Source: Cephalotus follicularis (Eukaryota > Streptophyta > Magnoliopsida > Oxalidales > Cephalotaceae). Taken from it: a DNA stretch of 64,000 nucleotides. Shown piece after piece: positions 46,804-59,539 of this stretch. The stretch is from NCBI GenBank assembly GCA_001972305.1, contig BDDD01000041.1:700265-764264 (forward strand), written 5' to 3'. The notes beneath the pieces are model-generated. The model was not told the DNA's origin and made no database searches. It saw nothing but the letters and a program-made list of their open reading frames with translations. Within the stretch, counting starts at the first letter, position 1, and each line of letters begins with the position of its first letter. The translations under genes and the position numbers were made by a program.

Positions 46804-47466
46804 TGTTAGGATCCAACCTGTGTGTGGGTTGGTCTTTGGGATAATAAACATGTGTCCCAAAGTTATAAATATATATAGCTCACTAATATGCTAGGGTGGG
46901 GGTTAAGAAAAAGAAACAAGAAACGACAAACAAAAAATTTTTTGGTGCTTTTTGGTTTATCTAGGTTTGATCAAGCTTACGATCTAAGGGTCAACGGTGG
47001 TCCGATTGATTTGAAATATTGACAACACTTTAATAACATCCCAATCTCAAGTCTGAATAGTTGATTAAGGTTTAGAGGCTTTTACACCAGGTTTTGAAGC
47101 CATGTTTTTGGCTGGTCTGTTTAGATGGAATTTTCACAATTTTCTCTTGTTATCTTTAATCTTGTTGATTAGATCTTGACTAGTAGTTATGGATTCCTTT
47201 GTGTTGGAATAAGGGTTGTATTCCCTTGTGGAAAAGGTGAACTTTGGTTTGTACCTTTATTTGATTATAGTGAAGATTTGGGTGGACTCCGAAATCAGTC
47301 TCGTTGTTTTTATCCTTCACATTGAATGACTTTTCCACATTAAATTGCTTCGTGCTGATTGGCTTTGATTATTGTTGCTGTGATTATGTTACTTGTTGCA
47401 ATATTTGTGTTCTATCACTTTCTCATAGGTTCATTCAAGGCGAGAATTGTGTGTGTTTTCGTAACA
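46804..47466 (+). mobile_element. 5' LTR of a copia element
   Basis: Starts TGTTAGGATCCAACCTGTGT and ends about 47466 (gtaaca). A TATA-like ttataaatatatatagctc lies near 46863. A degenerate primer-binding site ggtatcatagttagg follows at 47471. The first 55 bases resemble the 3' LTR start at 51408 (shared TGTTAGGAT and aataaacatgtgt). Confidence 0.75.
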
Positions 47467-47510
47467 AAGAGGTATCATAGTTAGGTTCTTATTGTTTGCT
47501 TGACTGAACA

Positions 47511-50500
47511 ATGGAATTGAGTACGAACATAATAGTTAGTTTGAATGATAGAAATTATCATATTTGGAAAGGTAAAATGGAAGATTTATTATATGTTAAG
47601 CGTTGACATTTACCAATGTTTAGCACGACAAAGCCAGATAATTTTACCGATGCCAATTGGGCTATTAAGCATAAAGTAGTGTGCGAGTTCATTCAACAAT
47701 ATGTAGATGATAATGTTTTGAATCACATCAGCCAAGAAACGATCATGCTGGAACTTAATGGAAAAAGCTTAAGTCATTGTATGCACAGAAGATCGGCAAC
47801 AACATGATGTATTTGATCAAACAGTTTATGGAGTTGAAATATAAAGATGGCCAACCTGTATCTGATCACTTGAATGAGTTTTAAGGAGTGATTGACCAAC
47901 TTTCAGTCATGGGAATTAAATTTGAAGATGAGGCACATGGGCTTTGCTTACTTGGTAGTTTACCAGACTATTGTGAGACATTTCGAATGTCATTGTGTAA
48001 CTCATGTGCTAATGGTGTTGCCATTATGGAGAACAGGGGGATAAGTTGCATCTTAAGTCATCGTCGCGCTATGAAGCATGGGTTATCGAGAACAGGGGAG
48101 AAGTTACAATAGCGATCCTAAAAGTCGAAGCAAAAGCCGAAGTAAGTCAAGGTCATCATGGTATAAGAAAGTTGAGTTCCATCATTGTGGCAAGATGAGA
48201 CACATCAGGAAAATTTGTTTCCAATTGAAGAGAAAGGAAAAACAGTAATGGCAATAATGGACTGAAAGACCAGGACAAAGATGGTCGTGTTATCACTGCT
48301 ACTGGGGATCTTGTAAGTGTGGTTTAGAATGATCTAGTGAATTTTTCATGCAATGAGATAACTTGGATTATAGACAGTGGAGCAGTGCCTCATATCACAT
48401 TCTATAGGGAATTATTTATTTCCTATACTCTCGGTGACATTAGTGTAATTAAGATGGGTAATGATGTTGCTAAAGTTATGGGCGTAGGAGATGTGAATTT
48501 GCAGACCAATAATGGAACAAAATTGGTTCTTAAAAGTGTTAGGCATGTACCAGATGCTTGGTTGAATTTCATTTCAGTTGGGAAGTTCAATGATGAAGGG
48601 GTTTGCAACACCTTTGGTGAGGGAAAATGGAAGCTAACCAAAGGCTCATATGTCGTGGCTACACGTAAGAAAATTACTTTCTTGTATTTGTTACATGCTA
48701 AAATTTTCAATGATTGGTGTAGTACAGTTGAATATGGGAATGAAATTGAGTTATGGCACAAACAACTCAGCCACATGAGTGAGAAAGGAATGAGATTGTT
48801 GGCGAAGAAAAATATACTTTCTAGGTTGAAGAGTGCAAAACTTAAGAAGTGTACACATTGCTTTGCATGAAATAAAGAAAAATCTCATTCAAGAGTCACC
48901 CTCATTCGAGAAAATCAAATTTATTAGAGCTGGTTCATTATGATGTTTATGGTCTGATAAAACCAAGAACACTTGGTGTTGCATCTTACTTTGTGACCTT
49001 TATAGATGATCATTCAAGGAAACTTTGGGTTTATGCCTTGACGACAAAAGACCAAGTGTTAGATCAAACAGTTTCAAGCTTTAGTCGAGAGACAGACAGA
49101 GAAGAAGTTGAAATGCATTCGAATAGACAATGTTGGTAAATACATTGGGCCATTTGATGAGTACTAAAAGCAACAGGGTATTCGACATCATAAAACACCT
49201 CCCAAGACACCTCAGTTGAATGGTTTAGCATAAAGAATGAGCAGATTTTTGGTAGAGAGAGTTAGATGTTTGCTTTCAAATGCAAAGTTACCAAAGACTT
49301 CTGGGGTGAGGCATTTATGATAGTGGCACATGTTATTAATTTATCTCCTAATGTTATTTTGGATGATGATGTACCATACATGGTTTTGTTTGGTAAGGAT
49401 GTTTCTTATGATCACTTGAAGATTTTTGTTTGCAAGGCCTCTGTCCATGATCCAAGGGATGAAAGGTCAAAGTTGGATCCAAAGCCACGACATTGCATCT
49501 TTCTTGGCTACAGGTCTTATGAGTTCAGCTACAGAATTTATGATCCTGTTGAGAAGAAAGTTGTGAGAAGCTGAGATGTGATATTTGTTAAAAATTAGAC
49601 TGTACATGACATTGAAAAGACAGAGAAGACATTGCCCAAAGACAATGATATGTTCATTGATCTTGATTCGATCCCGACTATTGAGTTGTTGGGACAGTTG
49701 CCTAATCAAAGGATGATGTCCAAGATGACAGTGAAGACTAGAGTCAAGATGGTGAGTACGACACAAATGATATAGATCCTCAGCCTGACGATGTTGTTGA
49801 TTTTCAGTAACATGCACCAGTTTCTCCTTTGAGGATGTCTACTAGATACCGTCTGCCATCCACTAGCTACCTACCCAATGAGTTTGTGTTGTTGACTTAT
49901 GATGGCGAGCCAGATAGTTTTAAAGAAGCTATGGAGGATGAGAACAAAAAGGAGTAGGTTGATGCTATGCAAGATGAGTTGACATTTATGCACAAGAACC
50001 ACACTTTTGAGTTGATGACATTGCTTAAGGATGACATTGCTTAAGGGCAAGAATGGTTTGAAGAACCGATGGGTTTACAGGTTGAAGAAAATGTGAATGC
50101 TTCAAACCCACGATACAAAGCTAGACTTGTTGTTAAGAGTTTCATCCAATGAAAGGGGGTTGATTTTGATGAGATTTTTTCTCATGTTGTGAAGATGTCT
50201 TCCATTCGAGTTGTATTGAGTCTGGCAGCGAGCCTTGATCTTGAGGTTAAACAGATAAATGTGAAGACTACGTTCCTTCATGATGACTTGGACGAAGAAA
50301 TATATATATGGAGTAGTCAGAGGTTTCAAGGTGAAAGGCAAGGAGAATCATGAGAACCATGTTTGGAAGCTGAAGAAGAGCTTTTATGGTTTGAAGCAAG
50401 CACCAAGACAGTGGTAAAAGTCTTTTATGAGGAAGCAGTGCTATAAGAAGACAACTTTTGACCATTGTGTGTTTGTAAAAATGTTCTCGAAAGATTATGT

Positions 50501-51390
50501 AGATGACATGCTTATAGTTAGACCCAATGTTTCGAGGATTACAAAGTTAAAGCAAGATTTAAGCAAGTCATTTGCTATGAAAGACTTGGGAGCTGCTAAG
50601 CATATTCTTGGTATTCAAATCAGTCGTGACAAGAAGTCCAAGAGATTATGGTTGTCTCAAGAGAAATATGTTGAGAAAGTGCTTCAAAGGTTTTGAATGG
50701 ATAAAGCTAAAGTTGTGAGCACTCCACTTGCTACTCACTTTAAGCTTAATGCGAAACAATCTCCATCTAGTGAGGAAGATCTGGAGTACATGAAAAGTGT
50801 TCCTTATGCATCTACGGTTGGTAGTTTGATGCATGCAATGATTTGCACCATGCCAGATATAGCTCATGAAGTTGGTAAGTATCTCCGAGGTACTTCTAGT
50901 TTGAAACTTTTTTTTGAAAGTGAGAAGCTGGTTATTGTTGGGTATACAGATTCAGACATGGCAAGGGTGTTGACTTGAGAAAATCTACTTCAAGCTATCT
51001 AAGTACATTTTCAGGGGGGAGGTGTGGCATGACAATCAAGATTGCAGAAATATATTGCTTTGTCAACAACAAAGGCAGAGTTCATTGTAGTTTCTGAAGT
51101 GTGCAAAAAAGAGTTGCTTTTGTGCATGAACTTGGTTTTACTCAATAGGGGTATGAGGGTTTTTGTGATAATCAAAGTGTTATATATCTTGCAAAAAAGT
51201 ATACATCCCATGCAAAGTCTAAACACATCGATGTGAGGTATTATTGGATACAAGACATTTTAGAGTCTAAATTTCTAGAACTTGAGAAAATGCACACTGA
51301 TGATAATGGTTCAAACATGATGACAAAAACACTTCCTCATAAGAAACTTGACACTTGTCGTTTGATCGTCAGGCTGACGATTTCCCCACA
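47511..51390 (+). pseudogene. Copia gag-pol, near full length but decayed
   Basis: Order is gag, protease, integrase, reverse transcriptase, RNase H. Gag: MELSTNIIVSLNDRNYHIWK (47511) and LIKQFMELKYKDGQPVSDHL. The knuckle reads FHHCGKMRHIRKIC, with Phe for the first Cys. Protease/pre-integrase at 48337-48870: TWIIDSGAVPHITFYRELF and IELWHKQLSHMSEKGM. Integrase fragments: FVTFIDDHSRKLWVYALTTK near 49000 and a C-terminal part at 49440-49574 with CIFLGYRSYEFSYRIYDP. Reverse transcriptase: NPRYKARLVVKSFIQ near 50107 and YVDDMLIV near 50500. RNase H at 50697-50978 and 51042 on: TVGSLMHAMICTMPDIAHEV, KYIALSTTKAEFIVVSE. At least ten stops or frameshifts are spread across it, so it encodes no working polyprotein. 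Confidence 0.92.
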
Positions 51391-51407
51391 TGAGCTATAG
51401 GGAGATT

Positions 51408-51465
51408 TGTTAGGATATGTCCATGTGTGGATTCATCATTGGGCTAATAAACATGTGTTCGTAAA
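51408..51465 (+). mobile_element. Truncated 3' LTR of the same copia
   Basis: Starts TGTTAGGATATGTCCATGTG just after a short purine-rich stretch (tatagggaga), and matches the 5' LTR for about 55 bp before similarity stops near gtgttcgtaaat. About 600 bp of the LTR are missing. Confidence 0.7.
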
Positions 51466-51580
51466 TTATTTCCAGCCTTGCAATAACGTTCGAGCTGATC
51501 CCAATGGATTGGGTGGGATTGTATTCCCCGTAAATTATTTCCAGCCTTGCAATAAGTTTCGAGCTGATCCCAATGGATTA
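51460..51580. repeat. Direct duplication, period 69 bp
   Basis: A 51-bp block starting cgtaaattatttccagcctt occurs at 51460 and 51529 with two mismatches. It begins exactly where the 3' LTR similarity ends. Confidence 0.85.
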
Positions 51581-53895
51581 AATGACTACTGACCGGAGGG
51601 CACTCATTTCTTGCATTGTTTGCTGAGCATGCTTCTTCAATCAATCGGGGGAGCAACAAGTCTTTTTTTTTTAAAAAAAAACTCACAGTTCTCCCCTTCA
51701 TTCTTGATTGATATTAAAAAAATTTCCTCTAGAAGTCAAGGATGACAGAAGTAGCTAGCTTCTATTGCGGATTCTTAAGTGTCTTTCTTTGTTGGACCAA
51801 ACCAACCGACCCATTTTCAACAAGTCTTTAAGAATTTTTTTGTCATTTCCTTTCGCTACGAGATTTATGAACGGTGTCTACCCAAGACTTTCACATCCCA
51901 TTGCACGCTACGCGGATGCCGTAGTCGTAGAAGTCGGATGAATGTCAGACTCTCATTAGTGGATCATCAAATATTTTCTTCAAATTCACGGTCTTCTTCA
52001 GCCTATTTCATTTGGGTGAGGGGGAGGCTTCATGCAGATCCTGTGTTTTATTTATTTATATAATAGCAGTATACAAGTGAAGATAATTCTGAATGTTTTT
52101 CATTAGTGTATCTTGGTAGAAATTCCGTCAAAACCAATTTGCACCGGTTAGTGAAGCGCATTAAACCTTAAGAACCAGGAGTATTTACAACATTAATCAA
52201 AGCCATTTTCATGTGTGTGTTTTTTTTTAATGAGTTACACAACAAAGGATAAAAATCTCTTTTCTCAAATAGAACTCAAGACCTAATGTTTCATTACCAA
52301 AATCTACTGTTTAAGCTAAGTGACACTAAAACATTCTTGTGTTTTCTTGTACTCGCATTTTTTAAACAGAAAACTAGAAAAGCCACTGAAAGCAATCTGT
52401 TGCTTTCCCTTCACTTTTATATAGACTACTATTAATCTTGACAATTAAGGTGTAAACTATAAGCTTTATGATTAGTGAAAGAAAAGGTGGGAGTCCAATT
52501 GGCATTAATAAAGAACAGTAATTCAAATATTTAGTATCTGTTCATGGGTTCTCCTAGTTTGGTCGGTTATTTTAAAATTTAGTTAATCATACTTAGGAGA
52601 ATATCATTGGTGCTCCAAGTCAGTCCCTTTTATATTCATATTGCACAGATTCTTGAATACATCTCATTATATTTTTAATCTAATTGAGTCCACATGAAGT
52701 CATACGCACACTTCATTAAATATTTTATTATCTCATCATATATTTGTACAAAATTTTTGAAAAAAATTTAAGTACTACAGAATCATGGAATACCCACTGT
52801 TCTGTATCTCTATACCTTTATTTTTCATTTTTCCCCTCTCTTTTCACATGATTATAACAGACATCCTTACTCATATTATGTATCAAAAAAATGTATAAAA
52901 AATGTAGTGAATACTTAGTACTTCTTGTGTAGTGTAAAAAATTTCAAACTTACGGTAGTAAAAGTTGAGAAAAATCTAACCTTACTTTTTGAGAAATCTT
53001 TGAGCACAAGAAGGGTCTGTTCTTAAATTTGATTTCATTGTCTCCTATCATTATGCCTAGAAAATTATAGAGTAAAGTTTCAACTTTATCATTTAAAAAT
53101 TTTGATAATTATAAAGACGGGCTTGCAGCACATGACAATTACTTACCATACATGAAAAGTCAAAGGAGTGTTAAGGAGAGAACTGCTATTTCAATATATG
53201 TAAGGGAAACGGATGGTAGGTAATGATGTTGTTTTTAGTTAGGGCAGTTTTATATTTGGCGTCGGTGTACTCTCTCTGTTTTATTCCTCTAGGTTAGTAA
53301 CCAACGCCAGTCCTAGGTTTTAACCCTAGGCAGTGATGAGGCAATAAATACGTATACATATAATCATATAGAAAAATAAACAAAAATAAATACTATATAA
53401 ATGTTTATTTAGTTATGTATTGTTTGTTATTTGTGGTAAAAAAAAATATTTTTTTTAATTATAAATAACCAATTTTCTGGTGATTATACTTTACCTAATG
53501 TTCATATGGTTAAAAATAATATATTATCTTTTTATTGTCAATGATATGGAATATATATTTTTTATCGTATACAGCAATGTTATTTAATCAAAAGTGAAAT
53601 GATATCACAAGTGAGTTGTCAAAATATCATTAACAATTATTTTATTAAAAATCAAAATATCATTAATGATGTTTAAAAAAACATTAATGATACACTCATA
53701 ACTAACTTGTGATGCACTTACAATGTCAACTCATTTGTAATTAATAGTATTACACAAATCTATATGATCAATCAATAATTCAACCCTATTAAGTTTATAA
53801 TAAGCTAACATTAAATATAGACATTGACAAAATTTAAAGAATGAAAAATGAAAAAATAAACATATTTGAATAGTTGATCGGTTTTAGTTCTTTTT
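51581..53895. other. Intergenic, no gene seen
   Basis: AT-rich DNA without recognisable coding or repeat structure apart from homopolymer runs. Confidence 0.5.
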
Positions 53896-53899
53896 AGAC

Positions 53900-54230
53900 A
53901 TGGCAAATGAAATGCACTTTTAGGTCTTGTAATTAATATTTTTCAAATTCAACATTTAGATTTGATGTTGTATGTCATGTAAATATTTAAATTTATTGGA
54001 TATCTCAAACTATTTTATTTATACATATAAAATTTAACTGTTCTATAATTTCTTTTAATGAAATAATTAAAAATATCTTATTAATTTAAAACTTTACGTG
54101 AGTAATCTAGACACATATAACAATAAATTTAATAATTGAATTTATAAAACATTAATCACAAAACATAAATCATTTACTTTGAAATCAATACATATATTTT
54201 AGTATTTTTTTAAAATATCCGTGGGGAAGT
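53900..54230. mobile_element. MITE remnant, same family as 43908-44262
   Basis: Shares ordered motifs with that MITE: taattaatatttttcaaatt, agatttgatgttgtatgtca, aaatttattggatatctcaa and aatttaactgttctataatt. The right end is eroded and the terminal repeats are poorly preserved. Confidence 0.45.
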
Positions 54231-54916
54231 TGCCTAATGCCCCCATGGGGCATGTGACCAATGGACACTATCAAAGTAAATCATGTTTTGCTTAATTTTT
54301 TTTCTCAAGAAATGAAATAATTGGATAATCTCTCGTATTGAGCATACCTAACACGATGTCCTTTAATTTCTCATTCACAAAAATAAAGAACACTCAAAAG
54401 ATATCTATCAACTAGAAAAAAGTTAGATCCAAAATCAAAATGGATTATTGGAAAGGTTTATGTTTTATTGAGTGATATCGTAGACAGTAATTAAAAACCA
54501 CACAAATTGTTAATGTACCGTAACAAAAGGAATGAAATTAGAATAAATCATCGTTAAATTAAATTTAAAAATATGATATATCGTAATATCAGTAATTATT
54601 ATCAATTATTTTTTTAGTTATTGTTCGTAATATTATTTATGTTTTTTATCGGCCACACAATCACTGTTTAAAAAAACAATTAAGTAATGAAACATCACCG
54701 CTGATTTTTACATAACAATTTGCTACTTTTGTTTGCGGTAATTATAGTCTATAGACTAAGTTCTGGCAAGATTTAAAGACAAAGTTCTGGATTCATCTTA
54801 ACATTACTGATGTTTACATCACTGTGTTAATTTAAATCAAAAGCTTGCTCGACCAGAATTTAGGTAAAGTGAAATTACAAGATGAAAGCCCTGTAAAGAA
54901 GGCAGTAATTATCTAC
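54231..54916. other. Intergenic, no gene seen
   Basis: AT-rich, no supported feature. Confidence 0.45.
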
Positions 54917-55770
54917 TGTTGATGCGGAAATCCTTTTCTCAACAGTACCCCACGTGTAAGGGCTTGATTTGTTTATGGAAACGCTGATTCTATGCTCCGA
55001 GGATAAGGTAGAAGATGGTTGTGAATGCTTTTCCTGCACAGAGGAGTAAACACGTTGAAGGTCCAGGATGTTGTTCTCTCGGGGACACTCCGACGCTCAA
55101 GTTAGGCCTTTGCACAGTAAAAACAAGGTTCTTTTGAGAGTAAAAATGGCTGACCTGAGATATGTGTTTGATTCTTTTATTTATAAGGTTGGTTTGTAAC
55201 TGTCTGAGCGTAAAATACGGAGGTGATAGCTGTCCCCTAAAGAAATGTCGAGGATATCGGGATTTCCCTTATCTCTACCTGATTCATCGTCACTTTCCTT
55301 GTAGGTAGTTGACTGTATCTTATCTTCCATATTCGGAAGAGATGAATCACTGAAAAGTGGGCTGATTTTATGGTTCTGTTCTGTCAAGGACGAGGAGTAA
55401 AAGTCTTCTGGTCATATCTTCTTTAAGGTCTTCAAGTTCTATTGCTCGTTTTAGAGCTAGCGCCTGAAGTGGTAGACCCTCTGCCAAATTGCCGAGGAAT
55501 GTATCTACTTAGATGCGGAGGAGGAGGTAGACCTTTGGCTTGATCCTCGGCACCAAAGCCAGAAAAAGGGTCCTCGGCACTTATGCCGATGAATGTGGAT
55601 TCTAGAATACCATTGCTGAAGGGGTTCCTCGGCACTGATGCCAAGGAGGATTTTCTCCTCTGCTTCTCCTCCTAGGGCCTGATAAGCTTCCTCTGACTGG
55701 TATCCGTACAAACTTCGAAACCTTTGGACACTTGGCTGTGTCTGCAGAGGACACGTGTTATTTTTGGTAT
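54917..55770 (+). mobile_element. Probable LTR or LTR remnant
   Basis: Starts TGTTGATGCGGAAATCC and contains cactccgacgctcaagttag near 55086 and a TATA-like tttatttataaggttgg near 55175, both typical of certain plant Ty3-type LTRs. Three copies of tcctcggcac with nearby atgcc blocks lie at 55549-55660. A likely 3' end is near ggacacgtgttatttttggt (about 55750-55770). No target-site duplication was found. Confidence 0.45.
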
Positions 55771-56096
55771 AATTCAATTTTTCCCATATCATATACATAT
55801 ATATCTTTGAGAGTAGATCTATTGTGATCCGTTACACATTTATAATTTATCACTCAATAAATTTACATATAAAGATTTGTTCATATTCAGTCAGATATCT
55901 TATATATATTTAAAAAAACCATTTTTTTATCATTAATTTAAGAAGTTCATTTTCATATTCATCTTTTATCTTTATTTGAATTTCTCTTTTATAAATGTGC
56001 GGTAGAGTTTCAAGTTGAATAATTCTAGTGGTAGTGGGCATAAAAAAGTTCACTCTACTCTACAGAGCCTACAATCTCCTCCCTGTGGCTTCCTAC
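55771..56096. other. Upstream region of the FAF gene
   Basis: AT-rich sequence between the LTR remnant and the FAF core promoter; no other feature seen. Confidence 0.4.
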
Positions 56097-56103
56097 TATA
56101 AAT
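56097..56103 (+). promoter_or_regulatory. TATA box of the FAF gene
   Basis: tataaat in the context ctactataaatccatacc, 263 bp upstream of the FAF start codon, followed by a CT-rich leader (56115-56170). Confidence 0.6.
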
Positions 56104-56365
56104 CCATACCATTCCCTTTCACTTCTCTTTCATATCCACTACATTTTCTCTCTATATCCCCTCTTCTCATAGCCATTAGTTATCAGTATCACCACAACCA
56201 AACATTGGGTTTTGCTCTTTAATTTTGTTCTAAACTTCACTACCTTTGGTCCCGTCAAACTCCCATAAAAAGGGAGGGAAGAAAGAGAAAGGAAACGTAC
56301 TCCCCTGTTTCTCCTCTGTTCTATTCCTTTCCTCTGTTTTTGCCACCAATTTTAGTGAAAGCAAA

Positions 56366-57364
56366 ATGTCATCAATTGTGTGTCAAGGGCTGCAGATGTG
56401 CCTCGATGAGCCACCTGTTTTGAGGCTCAAATTGGCTCCACCCAACTTCAACTTTTCTCGTTGTTTCGCTTCTGCTCTCATGCCTTGTGTCACTGACTTT
56501 GACCCTCCCAATGAGAATCCACAAGATGGACTAAACGCAACCATCATAACCACAAACAAAAGCCAAAGTGAAAGTCACAAAAATTTTGACATGGGTGGTT
56601 GGGCTTGCCTCCAATCTCTCGGAAACATCACTCAAAACACGAAAGAGACCATTGACGACATCAACAAAATATATGTCCACCCTCTCGTGAAGCGCTCCTC
56701 TTCTAAGCTCAGTGAAAAGAGCTTAGAAATGTGCACAGAGAGTCTAGGAAGTGAAACTGGAAGTATTGTTAGCGAAAGCAGTGAAGACAGTTCATTGCTG
56801 TCAATGGAAACTGTGAATAACTGTGAAATTAAGGAGAGGTCAAAATTGTGTGATCATTTCTTAACAAAAAGAAAGAGGAGTTTTCCACCTTCTTTAACAT
56901 CTATTAGTGGTTCAAATGGTGTCCAGATTAGGCCTCATAGAGAAGGTGGAAGGCTAATTGTAAAAGCCGTTATTGTCTCCACTTGCAGTAGTTACTTTCA
57001 TGCAGAACGTAGTGAAGGGAGGCTTAGGCTTTCTTTGTTCAAGGACCGTTCTCCAATTTGTGAAAAAGAAGAAGAAGAGAAGGAGGAGGAAGAGGGAGAG
57101 GAAGAGGAAGAGGAGGAGGAGGAATATAGAGAGGAAGTTGAAGGTGAATATTACTATGGAGTTGAAACTGACAGTGAAGAACAAGAAGAAGTTGATGGTG
57201 ATAAAGAAGAGGAGGCTTGTTGGGGTGAGGACACAGAAGGAAATAATGAGAATGTTGGGGGCGAAATGGGTATAGGAAAGCTGCCAAGGCCAAGCATGTG
57301 CAAGGAAACTGAACGTGGACATGAAGGATTGCTTAATTGGGAGCCATTTTGGGTGGCTACTTGA
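56366..57364 (+). CDS. FANTASTIC FOUR (FAF) family protein, 332 residues
   Basis: Single-exon gene starting MSSIVCQGLQMCLDEPPVLR, as in plant FAF proteins. The start is the ATG at 56366 (context gcaaaATG); the frame continues 40 codons upstream without an ATG. Visible parts: conserved N-terminus 1-25; WACLQSLGNITQ 79-90; the block YVHPLVKRSSSKLSEKSLEM at 103-122 and CTESLGSETG; the FAF domain at 173-226 with FPPSLTSI, RPHREGGRLIVKAVIV and YFHAERSEGRLRLSLF; a long Glu-rich tract at 234-282; and a C-terminus ending LLNWEPFWVAT. In Arabidopsis FAF1-4 affect shoot-meristem size and repress WUSCHEL; that role here is inferred. Which of FAF1-4 is closest cannot be decided by eye. The gene looks intact with its own TATA box. 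Confidence 0.93.
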   Translation: MSSIVCQGLQMCLDEPPVLRLKLAPPNFNFSRCFASALMPCVTDFDPPNENPQDGLNATIITTNKSQSESHKNFDMGGWACLQSLGNITQNTKETIDDINKIYVHPLVKRSSSKLSEKSLEMCTESLGSETGSIVSESSEDSSLLSMETVNNCEIKERSKLCDHFLTKRKRSFPPSLTSISGSNGVQIRPHREGGRLIVKAVIVSTCSSYFHAERSEGRLRLSLFKDRSPICEKEEEEKEEEEGEEEEEEEEEYREEVEGEYYYGVETDSEEQEEVDGDKEEEACWGEDTEGNNENVGGEMGIGKLPRPSMCKETERGHEGLLNWEPFWVAT

Positions 57365-59539
57365 AAGCTATAATTCTTATTCCCTCTGCTAGCTCACTAT
57401 TACAATAATATCTGGTTCTGGTATTAATTTTTCTTGTTCTTTTCCCTTTCTATGTACTAGTGATTATAGTTTGGTATTTCCTACCTTGGAAGTCGTAAAA
57501 TAGCTAATGGTAGTTATTATCGTTATTGGACATGGTCCTTCTTCTACCCTCTGCATGGTGGTGGTTGTTTTATGTTGTATCTAATTACTAGTATAATATT
57601 CCAAATATGTCCTTTTAAAAGTATAATATTCCAAATATGTCCTTTAATGATAAAAGTGCATGATTAGCACCATTAAAACAAGAGTTACGCATTACTTTCC
57701 TTAATTTTCAATGCCGACACTGAAAAATGTCAACGATGGTGGCTTAATTTATCAACTACCACAATGTACATATACAGCAACTGATGGTCCCAATAATAGC
57801 TAAACATTATTTGTGTTTGGACCATCTCAAATTAAAAGTTGTAAACGTCCTAGTTTATGGTAGAAATCTCTGTCCTTGTTGCAAAGAATTATAATGCACA
57901 CATTTATATATATTGATATTTACACTTCTCGTGGGTTCTTCTTCCAATTACTTTCAAGTTTCAATGATATAGGGGAATTTTGTGTAGCAGTATTATGTAT
58001 GCACATCAGATACTTCAGATTGTACATTGAGGAAATTGATAACAAGTGAGAGCTTTTTGGAAGAGTGCTCTCACAACTGAACTCAAATTAATTGCGTTTA
58101 CTTCTTTAACACTTTTTTTTAAACATCGTTGTATTCATTTAACATTTTAATCGCTAATTACGTAGAATCTCAACGCTTCAAATTGATTATTATCACTCTT
58201 AATTTACTAGGTTATGTTATTGTCACTGTATTAAATCTCTCAGTCAATTTTTTGAATGATGAAAAAAGAATTAGCTTTTTAGCTGACCATAGATTTAAAT
58301 CATTAGAGACATTAATAATATATGACGGTGAAGACGTTAGTAATTTTTTTTTTAAATTGATCACTGAATATGACATTAAGGATGATGATGATTAATTTAA
58401 AACGTTAATGATCCACATAACGGTTAATAAAAAAATTTAGAAAGTATAATTATATTAATAATTTTCATCTTTTATATATATAATATCAAAAACTCTCTCG
58501 GACAGAGTTTTGAATTCGCCACGAATCTCGGTGGGTTCTTCAACCTTTTCAATCTAACGTTGGAAGTCGTATTTTACGCACTTTAACCATATAAATCATA
58601 TACATGTATAATTAGAAACAGAAACAGAGAGCAAGTTGCTGTACGGACAGTGTACGAATGGCTTGAAATTATCATGGAGTGGATCCCATGAGAGGAACAT
58701 GCACTGAGCTCATCACACACATGATCATCCATGTGCATCTTACTCTTATCAGATTCAAGTATGTTCACATTTAACTACACAAGGGACCCTCCATCTATTT
58801 ACCCTTTTGTATAAGAATATCTTATGGTACGACTATTCACTAGATTGGCGTTTAAATGAGGATTCAATGGTCAATTTCTGGATACCACAAAGACTGGAAA
58901 ACGATTGCTTACATATGCCAGATGAGAGTGGGTAATATTCCTTTAAAGTGGAGGACAGATTTTGGAGTTTTGAGCATCGATCCATTCCATTCATTGATGC
59001 ATGCATGGACCAGTGAAAAAGATTGAAACCTAAACAAATGAGGCATCCAACAACTTTAGTCATATATAATATGAGCAAAGGATATATATATAATTCAGGT
59101 CATTTATTAACCAAGTTATGAAGATTATATGCATTCATGGAAAGTCTTGTAATCTTAACACAAAAATGGACAAGTGAAAGCTAGAACTGAAATCTAACTG
59201 CTTTTAGTGGTTAGATAGTGAATTGAGAAGTGTCAAAATTAAATGCACATACATCATTGTGTCTCGATATCATGTGCTTTGAGAACCTTAGAATGTGTTA
59301 TGGCTAGCTCCTTTAAGCACATATTCTCTCACCATATCATGTCACAAGTAAGCAATATCTTGAGGAAATCAGCATGTCTCCATAATGGAACCCTACCTAA
59401 TTTAATTTCTCGCTCATTGCACTCGACTAGTCAAATACAGAAGATGATACTAATTCTTTCACCATATATATGGCAAAGCTTGGCGTCGTTGCGTGCGGGT
59501 GCTCATCAGCTTCTTTTTTTTTTAATTGGTATTTTTTTA
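57365..59539. other. FAF 3' flank and intergenic DNA
   Basis: No gene seen. A 30-bp-period direct duplication (agtataatattccaaatatg twice) occupies 57590-57648. Open frames at 58129-58395 and 59243-59545 have no recognisable similarity. Confidence 0.5.
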
